DNA of 64,000 bases from Methanobacterium aggregans. GTDB lineage: Archaea; Methanobacteriota; Methanobacteria; Methanobacteriales; Methanobacteriaceae. Positions 28,025 through 37,581 of this stretch are shown one piece after another; within the stretch, counting starts at the first letter, position 1, and every line of letters starts with the position of its first letter. The notes below the pieces were generated by a model. The model had not been told where the DNA came from and ran no database searches. It was given only the letters and a program-made list of their open reading frames with translations. Where the stretch lies: NCBI RefSeq assembly GCF_017874455.1, contig NZ_JAGGLN010000001.1:248001-312000 (forward strand). The letters are read 5' to 3'. The position numbers and the translations under genes were made by a program.

Positions 28025-28072
28025 GCAGGTTCTTGATGTTTCATTAAATTCAATTTAATATTTGGGGTAAAA

Positions 28073-29272
28073 ATGGAGATAGATTACATAAACGGTCCAC
28101 GGACAGACAAAATATTTGGGATGTCCAAGTACCAGATGGAAATATTCAAGAGAATTGACGGAGTTGAATGGAATTTTATTGAGTATGATTCCCTGCTGAA
28201 GATCATGGAAAGTAAATATAGCTCAATTTTCAGTTCAAAACCTAAAAATGAAGAGGAATCATTGGGAATGTTTCCTGCACTGGATAAAACAGAATCCTTC
28301 TCTCAAAGCAAGATTTTTAAGGGTATGATTGATACAGCCTGGAAAACCTGTATGTACATTGATACGTACCGCTACAGGCAGACAGTTAAAAAAAGTATCA
28401 AAAAGGACAATGTGAAACATTTAACCTATCAAGAGCTTGCATACCTTTTGAAGTATGTTGAGATGGATAAAACCATTGTAACTTGTCATGACATCATACC
28501 TTGGGCTTACGACAACGATCGTTCCAAATTGTGGAAGGATATAATGACTGGATTGAGGAATGCCGATAGGATCATAACCATATCTGAATTTTCAAAAAAT
28601 GAACTCGTAAAGTACCTGAACTACCCTGCAGACAGAATACACATAGTCAAGGATGCAGTTGATCATGATGTTTACTACAAAAAGAGGGACAAAACCCTAC
28701 TTCAAAGGTTTAATATTCCTTTGGAAGGGAAATTTGTTCTTTACGTTGGTTCAGAGACTCCAAGACAGAATCTTGACCTTCTTTTAAAGGCATTTGCAAG
28801 GCTCAAAAAGAGAGTTCCAGATGTGAAACTACTGAAGATAGGGGATCCTCAAAGCTTTGGGGCAAGGGAAAAGCTCCTGAGCATGATAAGAGATCTGGGA
28901 CTTGAGAAAGATGTTATTTTCGTGGGTTACGTGGCTGAAGAAGATCTTCCAAAGTGGTACAACGCATCAGATCTTCTGGTTTATCCATGCAGATACGCAG
29001 GATTCGGACTTCCACCACTGGAGGCTATGGCATGTGGAACACCTGTAATAACGGCCAATACAACTTCTCTTCCTGAAGTTGTTGGAGATGCTGGCGTTAT
29101 GGTTGATCCAGATGATGATGCAACCCTTGAAGATGAGATGTACAAAATTCTCACAGACGAAAGCTTAAGAGAGGAACTGATGAAAAAGGGCCTTGAAAGA
29201 GTTCAGCTCTTCCAGTGGGATGATGCTGCGAAGGAAACATTGAGGGTTTATGAAGAAGTGGATTCAATCTAA
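28073..29272 (+). CDS. Family 4 glycosyltransferase
   Basis: A 399-residue GT-B enzyme. The second half is classic GT4: ADRIITISEFSKNELVKYL, HIVKDAVDHDVYY, LYVGSETPRQNLDLLLKAF and the E-x7-E block CRYAGFGLPPLEAMACGTPVI. The N-terminal 130 residues are less conserved, with an insertion rich in Lys and Ser. GGGGTAAAA precedes the ATG. It is probably co-transcribed with the preceding GT4 gene and ends 10 bp before a convergent glycosyltransferase. Confidence 0.92.
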   Translation: MEIDYINGPRTDKIFGMSKYQMEIFKRIDGVEWNFIEYDSLLKIMESKYSSIFSSKPKNEEESLGMFPALDKTESFSQSKIFKGMIDTAWKTCMYIDTYRYRQTVKKSIKKDNVKHLTYQELAYLLKYVEMDKTIVTCHDIIPWAYDNDRSKLWKDIMTGLRNADRIITISEFSKNELVKYLNYPADRIHIVKDAVDHDVYYKKRDKTLLQRFNIPLEGKFVLYVGSETPRQNLDLLLKAFARLKKRVPDVKLLKIGDPQSFGAREKLLSMIRDLGLEKDVIFVGYVAEEDLPKWYNASDLLVYPCRYAGFGLPPLEAMACGTPVITANTTSLPEVVGDAGVMVDPDDDATLEDEMYKILTDESLREELMKKGLERVQLFQWDDAAKETLRVYEEVDSI

Positions 29273-29282
29273 GTTTGGAATG

Positions 29283-30317
29283 TTATAATTTTTTATAGCC
29301 ATAGTTTCCCTTAAGAACATCAACCAATATTTTATGGGATAAAATAAACTTTTCAACATTTCCTTTAATTAAATAATTTATAATTGAAAGGAATCTGCCG
29401 GCTAAAAATTTTATGAAACGAAACTTTATACCTTTTTTACAGTTTTTTTTCATCAACAGAAATTGGTTACGTGTACCATAGTAAAAGGATGTGGAAGAGT
29501 TAACAATAGATGCAGAAACTTTGTGCCATATTTTTGCCTTTGGAACGTAAAATAACCTGTAACCTGCATTTTTAACTCTTAAACACCAGTCTGTGTCTTC
29601 ATAATACAAGAAATAATCTGGATCAAGCAGTCCAATATCTTCTATAACATCTCTTTTTATTAGTAATGAACAACCTGAAATGTAATCCATTTCTTCGGGT
29701 ATTTCGGATTTTAGGGTTTCATTTAAATGGGGATAGGTTATTTTGCCGTGGCAAACATCCACATGGCCTCCAATGTAGGTTAGGGTATCAGGATCGTTGT
29801 AATAAAAAACACTGGGCCCTACGACACCTATTTCATCTGCTTTCTCTGAAAATGGGATTAATTCATTTAAAAAATCTGTATCAACAACTGTGTCATTATT
29901 TAAAAGCATAACGTAATCAGATTTTAAATGTTCAAGAACATAGATGATTCCTACATTGTTACCCTCTGCAAAGCCAAGGTTTTCATTATTCCTTATGATT
30001 ACCAGTTCCCTATCGCAACTTTTGGTGTTTGTGTTGGGTTTACTATCTAAATCTTCCAGGGGGCACTCAATAATTTTAATGGGGGTTTTAACTTTTTCAG
30101 CTTCAAAAAATGTTGATTCAACCTTCAAAGCCCCATTACAGTATTCTTTTATTTTTTCTATGGAATCATCCTTTGAATCGTTATCAATAAGGACAACATC
30201 ATAATTAGGATAATTTATTTGATAAACGGATTCCAAACATTCTATGGTGTCTTTCCAGCCATTCCAGTTGAGAATGATGATTGAAACATGTGGTAATATT
30301 GCATTAAAATTTTCCAT
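29283..30317 (-). CDS. Family 2 glycosyltransferase, rhamnosyltransferase-like
   Basis: A 344-residue GT-A enzyme. Key parts are VSIIILNWNGWKDTIECLESV, DNDSKDDSIEKI, NENLGFAEGNNVGI, the metal-binding VMLLNNDTVVD, and GLLDPDYFLYYEDTDWCLRVKNAGYRL, the ED block of dTDP-rhamnosyl/galactofuranosyl transferases. An unusual charged stretch at about residues 60-95 (FEAEKVKTPIKI, LDSKPNTNTKSCDR) interrupts the nucleotide-binding region and looks like a family insertion. It runs opposite to the GT4 pair. Confidence 0.92.
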   Translation of the reverse strand: MENFNAILPHVSIIILNWNGWKDTIECLESVYQINYPNYDVVLIDNDSKDDSIEKIKEYCNGALKVESTFFEAEKVKTPIKIIECPLEDLDSKPNTNTKSCDRELVIIRNNENLGFAEGNNVGIIYVLEHLKSDYVMLLNNDTVVDTDFLNELIPFSEKADEIGVVGPSVFYYNDPDTLTYIGGHVDVCHGKITYPHLNETLKSEIPEEMDYISGCSLLIKRDVIEDIGLLDPDYFLYYEDTDWCLRVKNAGYRLFYVPKAKIWHKVSASIVNSSTSFYYGTRNQFLLMKKNCKKGIKFRFIKFLAGRFLSIINYLIKGNVEKFILSHKILVDVLKGNYGYKKL

Positions 30318-30406
30318 AGTAACGATTCTCTCAACTATTTTTTTAATTTTATGTTCTGCTGTTTATAAAATATAAAATTTTAAAATTAGTTTCCCACTAA
30401 AAATGA

Positions 30407-31036
30407 TTATTTATCATTTTCCCATACTGCCCATAATCCAAATGCATATTCTGGAAATAAATAGGTTATTATGCGGGTTATATCCGCTGCTACCATTCCT
30501 AAAGTACCAAATTTAAGTGAAGAATGTTCTAATTCGTCATTGTAACCGTAAAGTTTTTTCCAACCTTCTACTCCCCTCACTTTGAAACCTAATTTTTTTA
30601 ATTGAAGAGGTTTCCAACCTGATTTATGGACTTGTAAAGGATTTTCTTCCCTGTCACTTTGATAAACAAAACCATTTGGTGTAAAAACCACAACTTTCAT
30701 TTTTGCCCATTTTTCTGCCTTTATCAAAAGTTCTTTCCCATCTTCTGTTGATAAATGTTCGAGTACATCCATAAGTATAACTCCATCGAATTCATCTTCC
30801 TCAAATTCAATTTTAGTAATATCAGCTTTGATGTACTTGTTATGGGTACCTTTTTTTTTACTTTCTTCTAGATATGGATCAAATAGATCAACACCAACAG
30901 AGAAATCAACTTCACAGTGGTGAAGCATAGAAGTTTTACCACATCCTAAATCTAGAACTGTTTCACATTCGGAAAGTTCTTCTTTTAGTCGTTGTGGTAA
31001 TTTCATGTATGAACGTTTAAGTTTGAAATTGGTCAT
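30407..31036 (-). CDS. Class I SAM-dependent methyltransferase
   Basis: A 209-residue methyltransferase. Motif I is VLDLGCGKTSMLHHC at residues 28-42, followed by VGVDLFDPYLEE (acidic ribose contact) and FDGVILMDVLEHLSTEDG, the methyltransferase-11-type motif. The C terminus contains a hydrophobic stretch (ITRIITYLFPEYAFGLWAVW). The substrate is probably a sugar or lipid in the surface glycan, judging by the locus. GAGGTTAAA precedes the ATG. Confidence 0.9.
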   Translation of the reverse strand: MTNFKLKRSYMKLPQRLKEELSECETVLDLGCGKTSMLHHCEVDFSVGVDLFDPYLEESKKKGTHNKYIKADITKIEFEEDEFDGVILMDVLEHLSTEDGKELLIKAEKWAKMKVVVFTPNGFVYQSDREENPLQVHKSGWKPLQLKKLGFKVRGVEGWKKLYGYNDELEHSSLKFGTLGMVAADITRIITYLFPEYAFGLWAVWENDK

Positions 31037-31458
31037 TTTAACCTCGAATAATTTTCTTTTTTATTATTTATGTATAAATTAATTAAATTATCGTAGCTTT
31101 CAATTTAGTTTAAATCTTTACATTTCTAAAATTTTTCTCCATTATTATTTTTAATTTCTTTTTTGAAGAAAATAAATAATAAATGGTATCTAAAAAGTAA
31201 ATCGTGATTGATAATCCATTATTAAACTATGAAATAAACTCATATATTAAGTATTTATGAATATAATTAATGATAGTATTCATTTGAATAAAGGATATTC
31301 CAAAAAAAGTGTGATCGATCTTCAGAGATAATTTTAACTTTTAAAAAAAGACAGCTTAAATCACTATTAATTATAAAAAACTGTTTAGAATACCAGGATT
31401 TCATTGTTTAAATTAAATATACGTTAATTTATTATTAAACTAAAATAAAGGGGATTTC
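31037..31458. other. Divergent intergenic region
   Basis: About 420 bp of AT-rich DNA between the divergent methyltransferase and dehydrogenase genes. No gene is seen. AAATTAAATATACG at about 31408-31421 is a possible promoter element for the dehydrogenase, and AAAGGGGATTTC before 31459 is its ribosome-binding site. Confidence 0.45.
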
Positions 31459-32789
31459 ATGAGAATAACAGTTATAGGTGCAGGTTACGTTGGTTTAGTT
31501 ACAGCTGTGTGTTTTGCAGATATGGGTAACGAAGTAATATGTGTTGAAAAAGTTTCGTCTCGGGTTGAAGAGCTTAACAAAGGAATATCACATATTTATG
31601 AACCCGGTTTGACTGAAATGCTCCAAAATAACCTAAAAAAAGGTAGAATAAATTTTGTTGTTGATATTAAAGAAGCCATAAACTTTAGCAACAGCATTTT
31701 TATTTGTGTTGGCACACCTCAAAGTGAAGATAGAAAAGCAGATTTATCTCAAGTAGAAGATGTATCTCGTCAAATAGCCCAAAATATGGAGGGATACAAA
31801 TTAATAATTGAAAAGTCAACAGTCCCTTTAAACACTCATCAATGGGTCAAAAGGACCATAAAAAGATATTCTGATCAAAATATAGATTTTGATGTAGCAT
31901 CAAATCCAGAATTTTTAAAGGAAGGATCAGCAATTCAGGACTTCATGAGTCCTGATAGAATAATCATAGGTGTGGAAAGCAAAAAAGCCAAGGAGATACT
32001 TGAAGAGTTGTATGAACCATTCACAAAAAAAGGATATAAACTTCTTATTACTTCACCTGCTGCAGCGGAACTTATAAAACATGCTTCAAACTCTTTTTTG
32101 GCAATGAAAATATCTTACATAAATATGATTGCAGATCTATGCGAAAAAACTGATTTAGATCTAAAGATGGTTGCAGAGGGGATAGGTTACGATAAAAGGA
32201 TAAGTAATTCCTTTTTAAATGCGGTTATAGGCTAGGAGGATATTTTCCAAAAGATGTTAAGGCTTTTATAAAAATTGCAGAGGATCTTGGACTGAACTTC
32301 GAACTTCTCAAACAAACTGAAAAAATAAATGCCGAAAGAAGAAAAAAAAGTTTCTGGAAAAAATTGAGGATGTTCTCTGGATAAATAAAGACAAACCCAT
32401 AACAATATGGGGACTTGCATTCAAACCAGATACAGATGATATAAGAGAATCCCCTGCCATATATATCGTAAGAAAACTCGATGAAACAGGTGCTAATTTA
32501 AGGTTATACGATCCTAAAGCCATGAATAATTTTAAACTGTCATTTCCTGAAGAAGTAAACATAAAATATTTTAAAAACAAATATGAATCTTTAAAAGATT
32601 CAGATGCATTGCTAATTGTTACAGACTGAGATGAATTTAAAGAAGTTGATCTAAATAAAGTAAAAAAAGCTCATGAAGCTTCCAATTATCATAGATGGCC
32701 GAAATATATGCGAAAAAGAATACATAAAAGGCTTTGAATATTATGGGTTGGAAGAGGCAAATCTAACATTAGGAGAATCAATTAAATGA
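31459..32789 (+). pseudogene. UDP-glucose/GDP-mannose 6-dehydrogenase, multiply disrupted
   Basis: The first 258 codons are a clean UDP-sugar dehydrogenase: MRITVIGAGYVGLVTAVCFAD, VGTPQSEDRKADLSQVE, EKSTVPLNT, NPEFLKEGSAIQDFMSPDRII. The frame then breaks at TAG 32233-32235. The rest of the protein can be followed in other frames: GGYFPKDVKAF from 32235, KFLEKIEDVLWINKDKP after a shift at the A8 run (32342-32349), a TGA at 32627 in place of an expected Trp codon (TD*DEFKEVD), and MKLPIIIDGRNICEKEY from 32673 to the stop at 32787-32789. The catalytic Cys of the GG-x-CFPKD motif is absent. The remnant overlaps the next gene as ATGA, as an intact operon partner would. Independent sequencing errors are possible but unlikely in this number. 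Confidence 0.85.
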
Positions 32790-33733
32790 AAACGGTATTG
32801 ATAGCAGGTGCAGCAGGATTCATTGGGAGTCATTTATGTGATAACTTCCTAAAAGAAGGCTTTAAAGTAATTGGTATTGATAATTTTATCTCTGGAAACC
32901 CCAATAATTTATCCCACTTGAAAAACAATAAAAATTTCAAATTTGTAAAACAAGATTTAACAGATCCTATACAAATAGATGAGGATATTGATCTAGTACT
33001 ACATTTTGCATCTCCTGCCAGTCCTGTGGATTACTTAAAATATCCTGTAGAAACCCTCGAAGTTAATTCTATTGGAACACTAAACCTATTAAACCTGTCT
33101 CGGGAAAAAAATTCCAGATATCTGCTTGCTTCAACATCTGAAACCTATGGTGATCCTCTTATCCACCCCCAACCAGAAAGTTATTGGGGTAACGTAAATC
33201 CTGTGGGTCCACGTTCAGTTTATGATGAAGGAAAAAGATTTTCAGAAGCAATTTCTATGGCATATCACAGAACCTACCATCTTGATGTTAGAATAATTAG
33301 AGTATTCAACACTTATGGTCCAAGAATGAAAATTGGAGATGGTAGAGTTGTCCCTAATTTTATTTCCCAAGCATTAAATGGAGAAAATATTACTATATAT
33401 GGTGATGGAAGTCAAACAAGAAGTTTTTGTTATATAGATGACTTAATAGAAGGTATTTTTAAGGTTGCTTTGAGTAAAAATATTGAAGGCGAATTATTTA
33501 ACCTTGGTTGTCCAGAAGAGTATAAAATAATAGATTTTGCCGAAATAATCATTGAAAAAACAAATTCAAATTCAAAAATTTCATACAAAACACTTCCAGT
33601 GGATGATCCAAAACGTAGATGTCCAGATATAAGTAAGGTTGAAAAAGTTTTAGGTTGGGAACCCAAAATAACTCTTGATGAAGGGATCACAAAAACAATT
33701 GAATTTTTCAAGTCAAAATTGAATAGTAAATGA
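32786..33733 (+). CDS. UDP-glucuronate decarboxylase (UDP-xylose synthase)-like epimerase
   Basis: A 315-residue extended SDR. It has AGAAGFIGSHLCDNFL (NAD site), HFASPASPVDYLKYPVETL, ASTSETYGDPLIHPQPE and the catalytic tyrosine/lysine YDEGKR. The HFASPASP and PQPESYWGNVNPVGPRS blocks are the hallmark of UDP-glucuronic acid decarboxylases. In this pathway the upstream UDP-glucose dehydrogenase supplies UDP-glucuronate; that gene is broken here. It starts by ATGA overlap with the dehydrogenase remnant. It may depend on another dehydrogenase elsewhere or be decaying functionally. Confidence 0.9.
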   Translation: MKTVLIAGAAGFIGSHLCDNFLKEGFKVIGIDNFISGNPNNLSHLKNNKNFKFVKQDLTDPIQIDEDIDLVLHFASPASPVDYLKYPVETLEVNSIGTLNLLNLSREKNSRYLLASTSETYGDPLIHPQPESYWGNVNPVGPRSVYDEGKRFSEAISMAYHRTYHLDVRIIRVFNTYGPRMKIGDGRVVPNFISQALNGENITIYGDGSQTRSFCYIDDLIEGIFKVALSKNIEGELFNLGCPEEYKIIDFAEIIIEKTNSNSKISYKTLPVDDPKRRCPDISKVEKVLGWEPKITLDEGITKTIEFFKSKLNSK

Positions 33734-33746
33734 TTAGGTGATTTAA

Positions 33747-34595
33747 ATGAAAAAATACGATTTAACTGTGGCTTACAGAATATATCCAAAAGTTTCAAAG
33801 GTGCCACCAGTTTTCAGTGATGATAAATATAAATTGGCAGATTTATGTTTAAATTCATTTAAAAAATCCCTTGGATCCCTTAAAGTGAAAATGTTTGTGT
33901 TGTTGGATAACTGTCCTCCAGAATATGAAGAACTTTTCTTAAAATATTTTGATTCCAAAGATTTAACGTTTATTAAATTAGATGGTGTAGGAAATTATGG
34001 AACTTTTGGACTTCAAATAGAAACACTTCTGGAACAAAATTTTTCAGAAATTATTTATTTTGCTGAGGATGATTACCTTTACTTCCCAGATCAATTTGAA
34101 GATATGGTTCAACTTTTAAAAGAGAACGATGATGTGGACTTCGTATCACCATATGACCATTTGGATTACTACAATTCTAAATTACATGATCTACATGATT
34201 ATGCAAGTTTCATAAAAATATATAAGAATAAACACTGGAGAACAGCAGGTTCCACATGTCTAACGTTTCTTACTACAAAAGAAACCCTTAAAAAGACTAA
34301 AAACGTTTTTTTAACTTTTACAGAGGGTAATGAAGATTCTAGTCTGTGGTTTAATTTAACAAAATATAATATGAGTAAGTGGAGTATGTTGAAAATATCC
34401 CTAAAGAACCCATATTTACTAAAAGTTCTCTATAAAACATTAACTCAAAATAAAACTCAAACAAACTCAAACAAACAATGGAAGTTATGGGTTCCTATCC
34501 CTACCATAGCTACACATATGGAGAATGATTATCTTTCCCCTAATATAAATTGGGATGAGGTTATTAAAAGGAGAATTAATGAAACATTTAAATAA
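33747..34595 (+). CDS. Glycosyltransferase-like protein of unknown specificity
   Basis: A 282-residue soluble protein. The start DLTVAYRIYPKVSKVP, followed by a VFVLLDNCPPEYEEL-like strand and a central YFAEDDYLYFPDQFEDMVQLL, recalls the GT-A fold with an acidic EDD metal site; the later WRTAGSTCLTFLTT and EGNEDSSLWF parts would form the acceptor side. I cannot name a family with confidence. GGTGATTTAA precedes the ATG, 13 bp after the epimerase, so it is in the same operon and probably adds the sugar that the epimerase makes. Confidence 0.68.
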   Translation: MKKYDLTVAYRIYPKVSKVPPVFSDDKYKLADLCLNSFKKSLGSLKVKMFVLLDNCPPEYEELFLKYFDSKDLTFIKLDGVGNYGTFGLQIETLLEQNFSEIIYFAEDDYLYFPDQFEDMVQLLKENDDVDFVSPYDHLDYYNSKLHDLHDYASFIKIYKNKHWRTAGSTCLTFLTTKETLKKTKNVFLTFTEGNEDSSLWFNLTKYNMSKWSMLKISLKNPYLLKVLYKTLTQNKTQTNSNKQWKLWVPIPTIATHMENDYLSPNINWDEVIKRRINETFK

Positions 34596-34687
34596 AAGGT
34601 TATTGAATGCTTACATTAATTAGTTTCTTGGAAGCTTAAACTCATATTACGAAAAAACAATTCTTTCTAAGATCTTATCTTTTATTA

Positions 34688-36109
34688 CTAAAAAATTTCT
34701 TTTAAAATGTTCATATCTTCTTCAGTGATTACTTTTGTTAGGTATAATGATACTAAATACATAATTAACCCTAAAATTACTGCCAATACCCAGTTTACAT
34801 TAACTTTCAGGCAATACATAATTAGAGTAACTACAATCCCAACAAAAACTGTTTTTAAGATATTTTGAGTCACAGAAATCTTGAAGAAATACTTAGAAAT
34901 ATAACAGAACATTAAAATAAATCCTAATCCTTCAGTTAGGACTGTAGCAACAGAAGATCCTATGTAACTAAATTCAGGAATTAAAATTAAATTTAAAACT
35001 ATGTTAAACAATGCATTTGCGGATGTAACAATCAGCATGATTCTTTGTCTATTGACGGCACCTAATATGTTTCCAAATAAATTAGTTATGAATATTATGG
35101 GTACAACAAATATCAGAACTTGCAAAGCAAATATGGCTGCAGTATAACCATTTCCATAAATAATAGAAATAATTTTGTCGGCAAATATGAAACCGTACAT
35201 AAAAATAAAAATTCCAAGTGCGAATAGGTACTTAAAAGATTTTTCATATTCCAATTTTAAGCTATCTTTTGATGATTCAAAGTGCTGAGACATTATTGGA
35301 AAGATAGAGATCACAAAAACACCCGGTATAAATAATGTAACAAAAATTAATTTGTAAGCTGCATTATAGATACCAACTGCAGAGTTACCTACCATAACAG
35401 AAAGCATAACGGAATCTATGTAAAAATAGATAACAATCAAAATGTTGGATAATCCAAACGATAATGACTCTTTAAGGGTTGGTTTCCAAAATTTCCAATC
35501 AATTTTTATTTTTGGAATAAAGAATTTCAATGAGTAAATGGCAAGGTTAGAAATTAAAATTATTACACTCACAACGAGATAAACTGAAGCCATGGCTATA
35601 ACGCCAAGGTGGTAATATATAACTGTTAAAACGCCGGCAAGCATTAAAACAGCATTTAATATTATGGTTATGGACATATATTCCATTTTTTCAAATGCTT
35701 GGAAAATGGAAGTAAATACACCAGAAAATGCTCCAAAAATTATTGAGAATGTTATAAGGTAAATCACAGTACTGGTACTTTGAGGATAACCCAATACTTT
35801 CACAGTGAAAAAAGTTAGAGTTAATGTTAAAACTGCAAAAAAGATCTTCATTACAGTGGTGTTACCAATATATTTATTTGCTAAAGATTTATTTCTTGAA
35901 ACTTCTCGGATAGTTAGGGTACTTAATCCTAAGTCTGTGAAAACATTAAAAATTCCAGTAAAGGCCAGAGCTAATGATAGAACTCCAAATCCTTCAACCC
36001 CTAAATATCGGGCAGCATACAACGTAGTAAAAAAACCCAGTAAGTAACTTATGATGTTTGCAATAAACAAAACAGTTGTATTCTTTGCCAGAGTTTTTAC
36101 TGTAGTCAT
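34688..36109 (-). CDS. Polysaccharide flippase, Wzx/RfbX (MOP) family
   Basis: A 473-residue membrane protein with about 12-14 helices. The start is diagnostic: KNTTVLFIANIISYLLGFFTTLYAARYLGVEGFGVLSLA, followed by FTDLGLSTLTIREVSRNK. The family moves lipid-linked oligosaccharides across the membrane. It stands divergent from the following glycosyltransferase gene and convergent with the preceding operon. It probably exports the glycan assembled by the enzymes on either side. Confidence 0.94.
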   Translation of the reverse strand: MTTVKTLAKNTTVLFIANIISYLLGFFTTLYAARYLGVEGFGVLSLALAFTGIFNVFTDLGLSTLTIREVSRNKSLANKYIGNTTVMKIFFAVLTLTLTFFTVKVLGYPQSTSTVIYLITFSIIFGAFSGVFTSIFQAFEKMEYMSITIILNAVLMLAGVLTVIYYHLGVIAMASVYLVVSVIILISNLAIYSLKFFIPKIKIDWKFWKPTLKESLSFGLSNILIVIYFYIDSVMLSVMVGNSAVGIYNAAYKLIFVTLFIPGVFVISIFPIMSQHFESSKDSLKLEYEKSFKYLFALGIFIFMYGFIFADKIISIIYGNGYTAAIFALQVLIFVVPIIFITNLFGNILGAVNRQRIMLIVTSANALFNIVLNLILIPEFSYIGSSVATVLTEGLGFILMFCYISKYFFKISVTQNILKTVFVGIVVTLIMYCLKVNVNWVLAVILGLIMYLVSLYLTKVITEEDMNILKEIF

Positions 36110-36307
36110 AAAATTTCCTTCTATCTCTTCACATTTAATTTAAACTCATTCTTTGTTAATATAAATGTTTTTTATGAATAAATATACATTTTTAAGTGTA
36201 AATGATAAATTCACTCTTTAATATTTATAAAAAAGAGTTTTAAATGAAGATAAACATACCTTTAAAAAATAATCCCGTACAGTTTAAAAAAGATATAGGT
36301 CCATAAG

Positions 36308-37312
36308 ATGCCAATAAACATAACACTCGGAATAGTAGCCAGAAACGAAGAACAAAACATAGGTTCAACCCTCAAAAGTATCGTAGCACAGGAATTCAAC
36401 CATTCCTATGAGATCCTGGTGGTTGATGGCAACTCCACTGATAAGACCAGGGAGATTGCAGAAAATGTTCTGAAAAGTTCAGGTATGCCGTACAAAGTTT
36501 TGAATGAAGTTGATTTTGGATTTCATGGGCTGTGCTTTGCAAGGAACCTTGTGTTAGATAAATCAAATCCAGAATCCCATTACATAGCCTTTACAGATGC
36601 AGACTGCATCGTAGATAAAAAATGGCTTCAGAACCTTTATGATGCCCTAGAAGGAACTGATGAATATATTGCAGGAGCTGGAGGCCCCCGTTTAATTGCA
36701 GAAACAGGTAACAAAAAAGAACTGGTTATCAATGCATTTTTAACTTCTTTTTTAGCTTCAGGAGGGAACCCTGCTTTTTCAAAGAGGAAGGTTGAGTTCA
36801 TTGAAAGTATACCTAACTACAACGCAATTTACAAACGGGAAATCATATCAAAGTTCAGATACGACAACGAATTAATCATCTCCGATGACAATGAACTGAA
36901 CTTCAGGCTCAAAAAGGCAGGATATAAATTTCGCTACGTTCCTGATGCAAGTGTGTGGCACAGGGAAACAGATTCCATCCGGGATTTTGCAGCTAACATG
37001 TTCAGCTACGGAGTGAACATCTCAAACACAGTGAGAAAACACAGGAGCATGGTGAGGATAAATGTTCCTGTAACAGTTGCATTCATCATTTACCTGATCC
37101 TGGTTGCACCACTTTATCTTTGGATTGGGTACTGGGCACTGATTCCTTTAATATTATACGTGATCTTTGCTGTATCTGTTTTTATTGAGATAATCCTTAA
37201 AACTAAAACGATTTATTCCTTAATGGCATTTTTACTCCTTCCGGTTCAGCATGTTACCTATGGATTGGGGGTTTTGTACAACCTCATCATGAATCCACAC
37301 AAGAAAAAATAA
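36308..37312 (+). CDS. Membrane-bound family 2 glycosyltransferase
   Basis: A 334-residue GT-A enzyme with NITLGIVARNEEQNIGSTL, VVDGNSTDKTREIAE, the metal-binding AFTDADCIVDKKW and the ISDDNELNFRLKKAGYKFRYVP acceptor block ending in VWHRE. Two or three C-terminal helices (about 255-275, 278-298, 305-325) anchor it. It is the last gene of the glycan locus; a five-copy repeat follows. The start is ATG with only a weak AGGT upstream. Confidence 0.92.
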   Translation: MPINITLGIVARNEEQNIGSTLKSIVAQEFNHSYEILVVDGNSTDKTREIAENVLKSSGMPYKVLNEVDFGFHGLCFARNLVLDKSNPESHYIAFTDADCIVDKKWLQNLYDALEGTDEYIAGAGGPRLIAETGNKKELVINAFLTSFLASGGNPAFSKRKVEFIESIPNYNAIYKREIISKFRYDNELIISDDNELNFRLKKAGYKFRYVPDASVWHRETDSIRDFAANMFSYGVNISNTVRKHRSMVRINVPVTVAFIIYLILVAPLYLWIGYWALIPLILYVIFAVSVFIEIILKTKTIYSLMAFLLLPVQHVTYGLGVLYNLIMNPHKKK

Positions 37313-37349
37313 GAGTCATAACTTCTATAGTTAGTACAAAAAAATTCAG

Positions 37350-37434
37350 TTCAGTATCCTTATAAATTCAGTATCCTTATAAATTCAGTATCCTTATAAA
37401 TTCAGTATCCTTATAAATTCAGTATCCTTATAAA
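37350..37434. repeat. Five perfect tandem copies of a 17-bp unit
   Basis: The unit TTCAGTATCCTTATAAA is repeated five times without change at 37350, 37367, 37384, 37401 and 37418. A partial copy (ATTCAG) precedes the array, and AGTTCA follows it. There are no spacers, so it is not CRISPR. Each unit contains a TTATAAA, a TATA-like core. It lies between a glycosyltransferase and the Fe-S gene at 37582. Confidence 0.95.
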
Positions 37435-37581
37435 AGTTCATTTATAGTGTTATAATAATTGTTTTACACTTCTTCATGTTTTTAAAAATTTAAGAGTTTA
37501 AAGAAAGAATTTAAAGGTTTTAAAAGATTAATAAATCCAAAATAATGGCAGATTTTCTAAAAACAGGAGTAATGGTAAGAA

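Noticed and set aside
37350..37434. CRISPR array
   Set aside because: The repeats are 17 bp, directly tandem and without spacers, and no cas gene is present.
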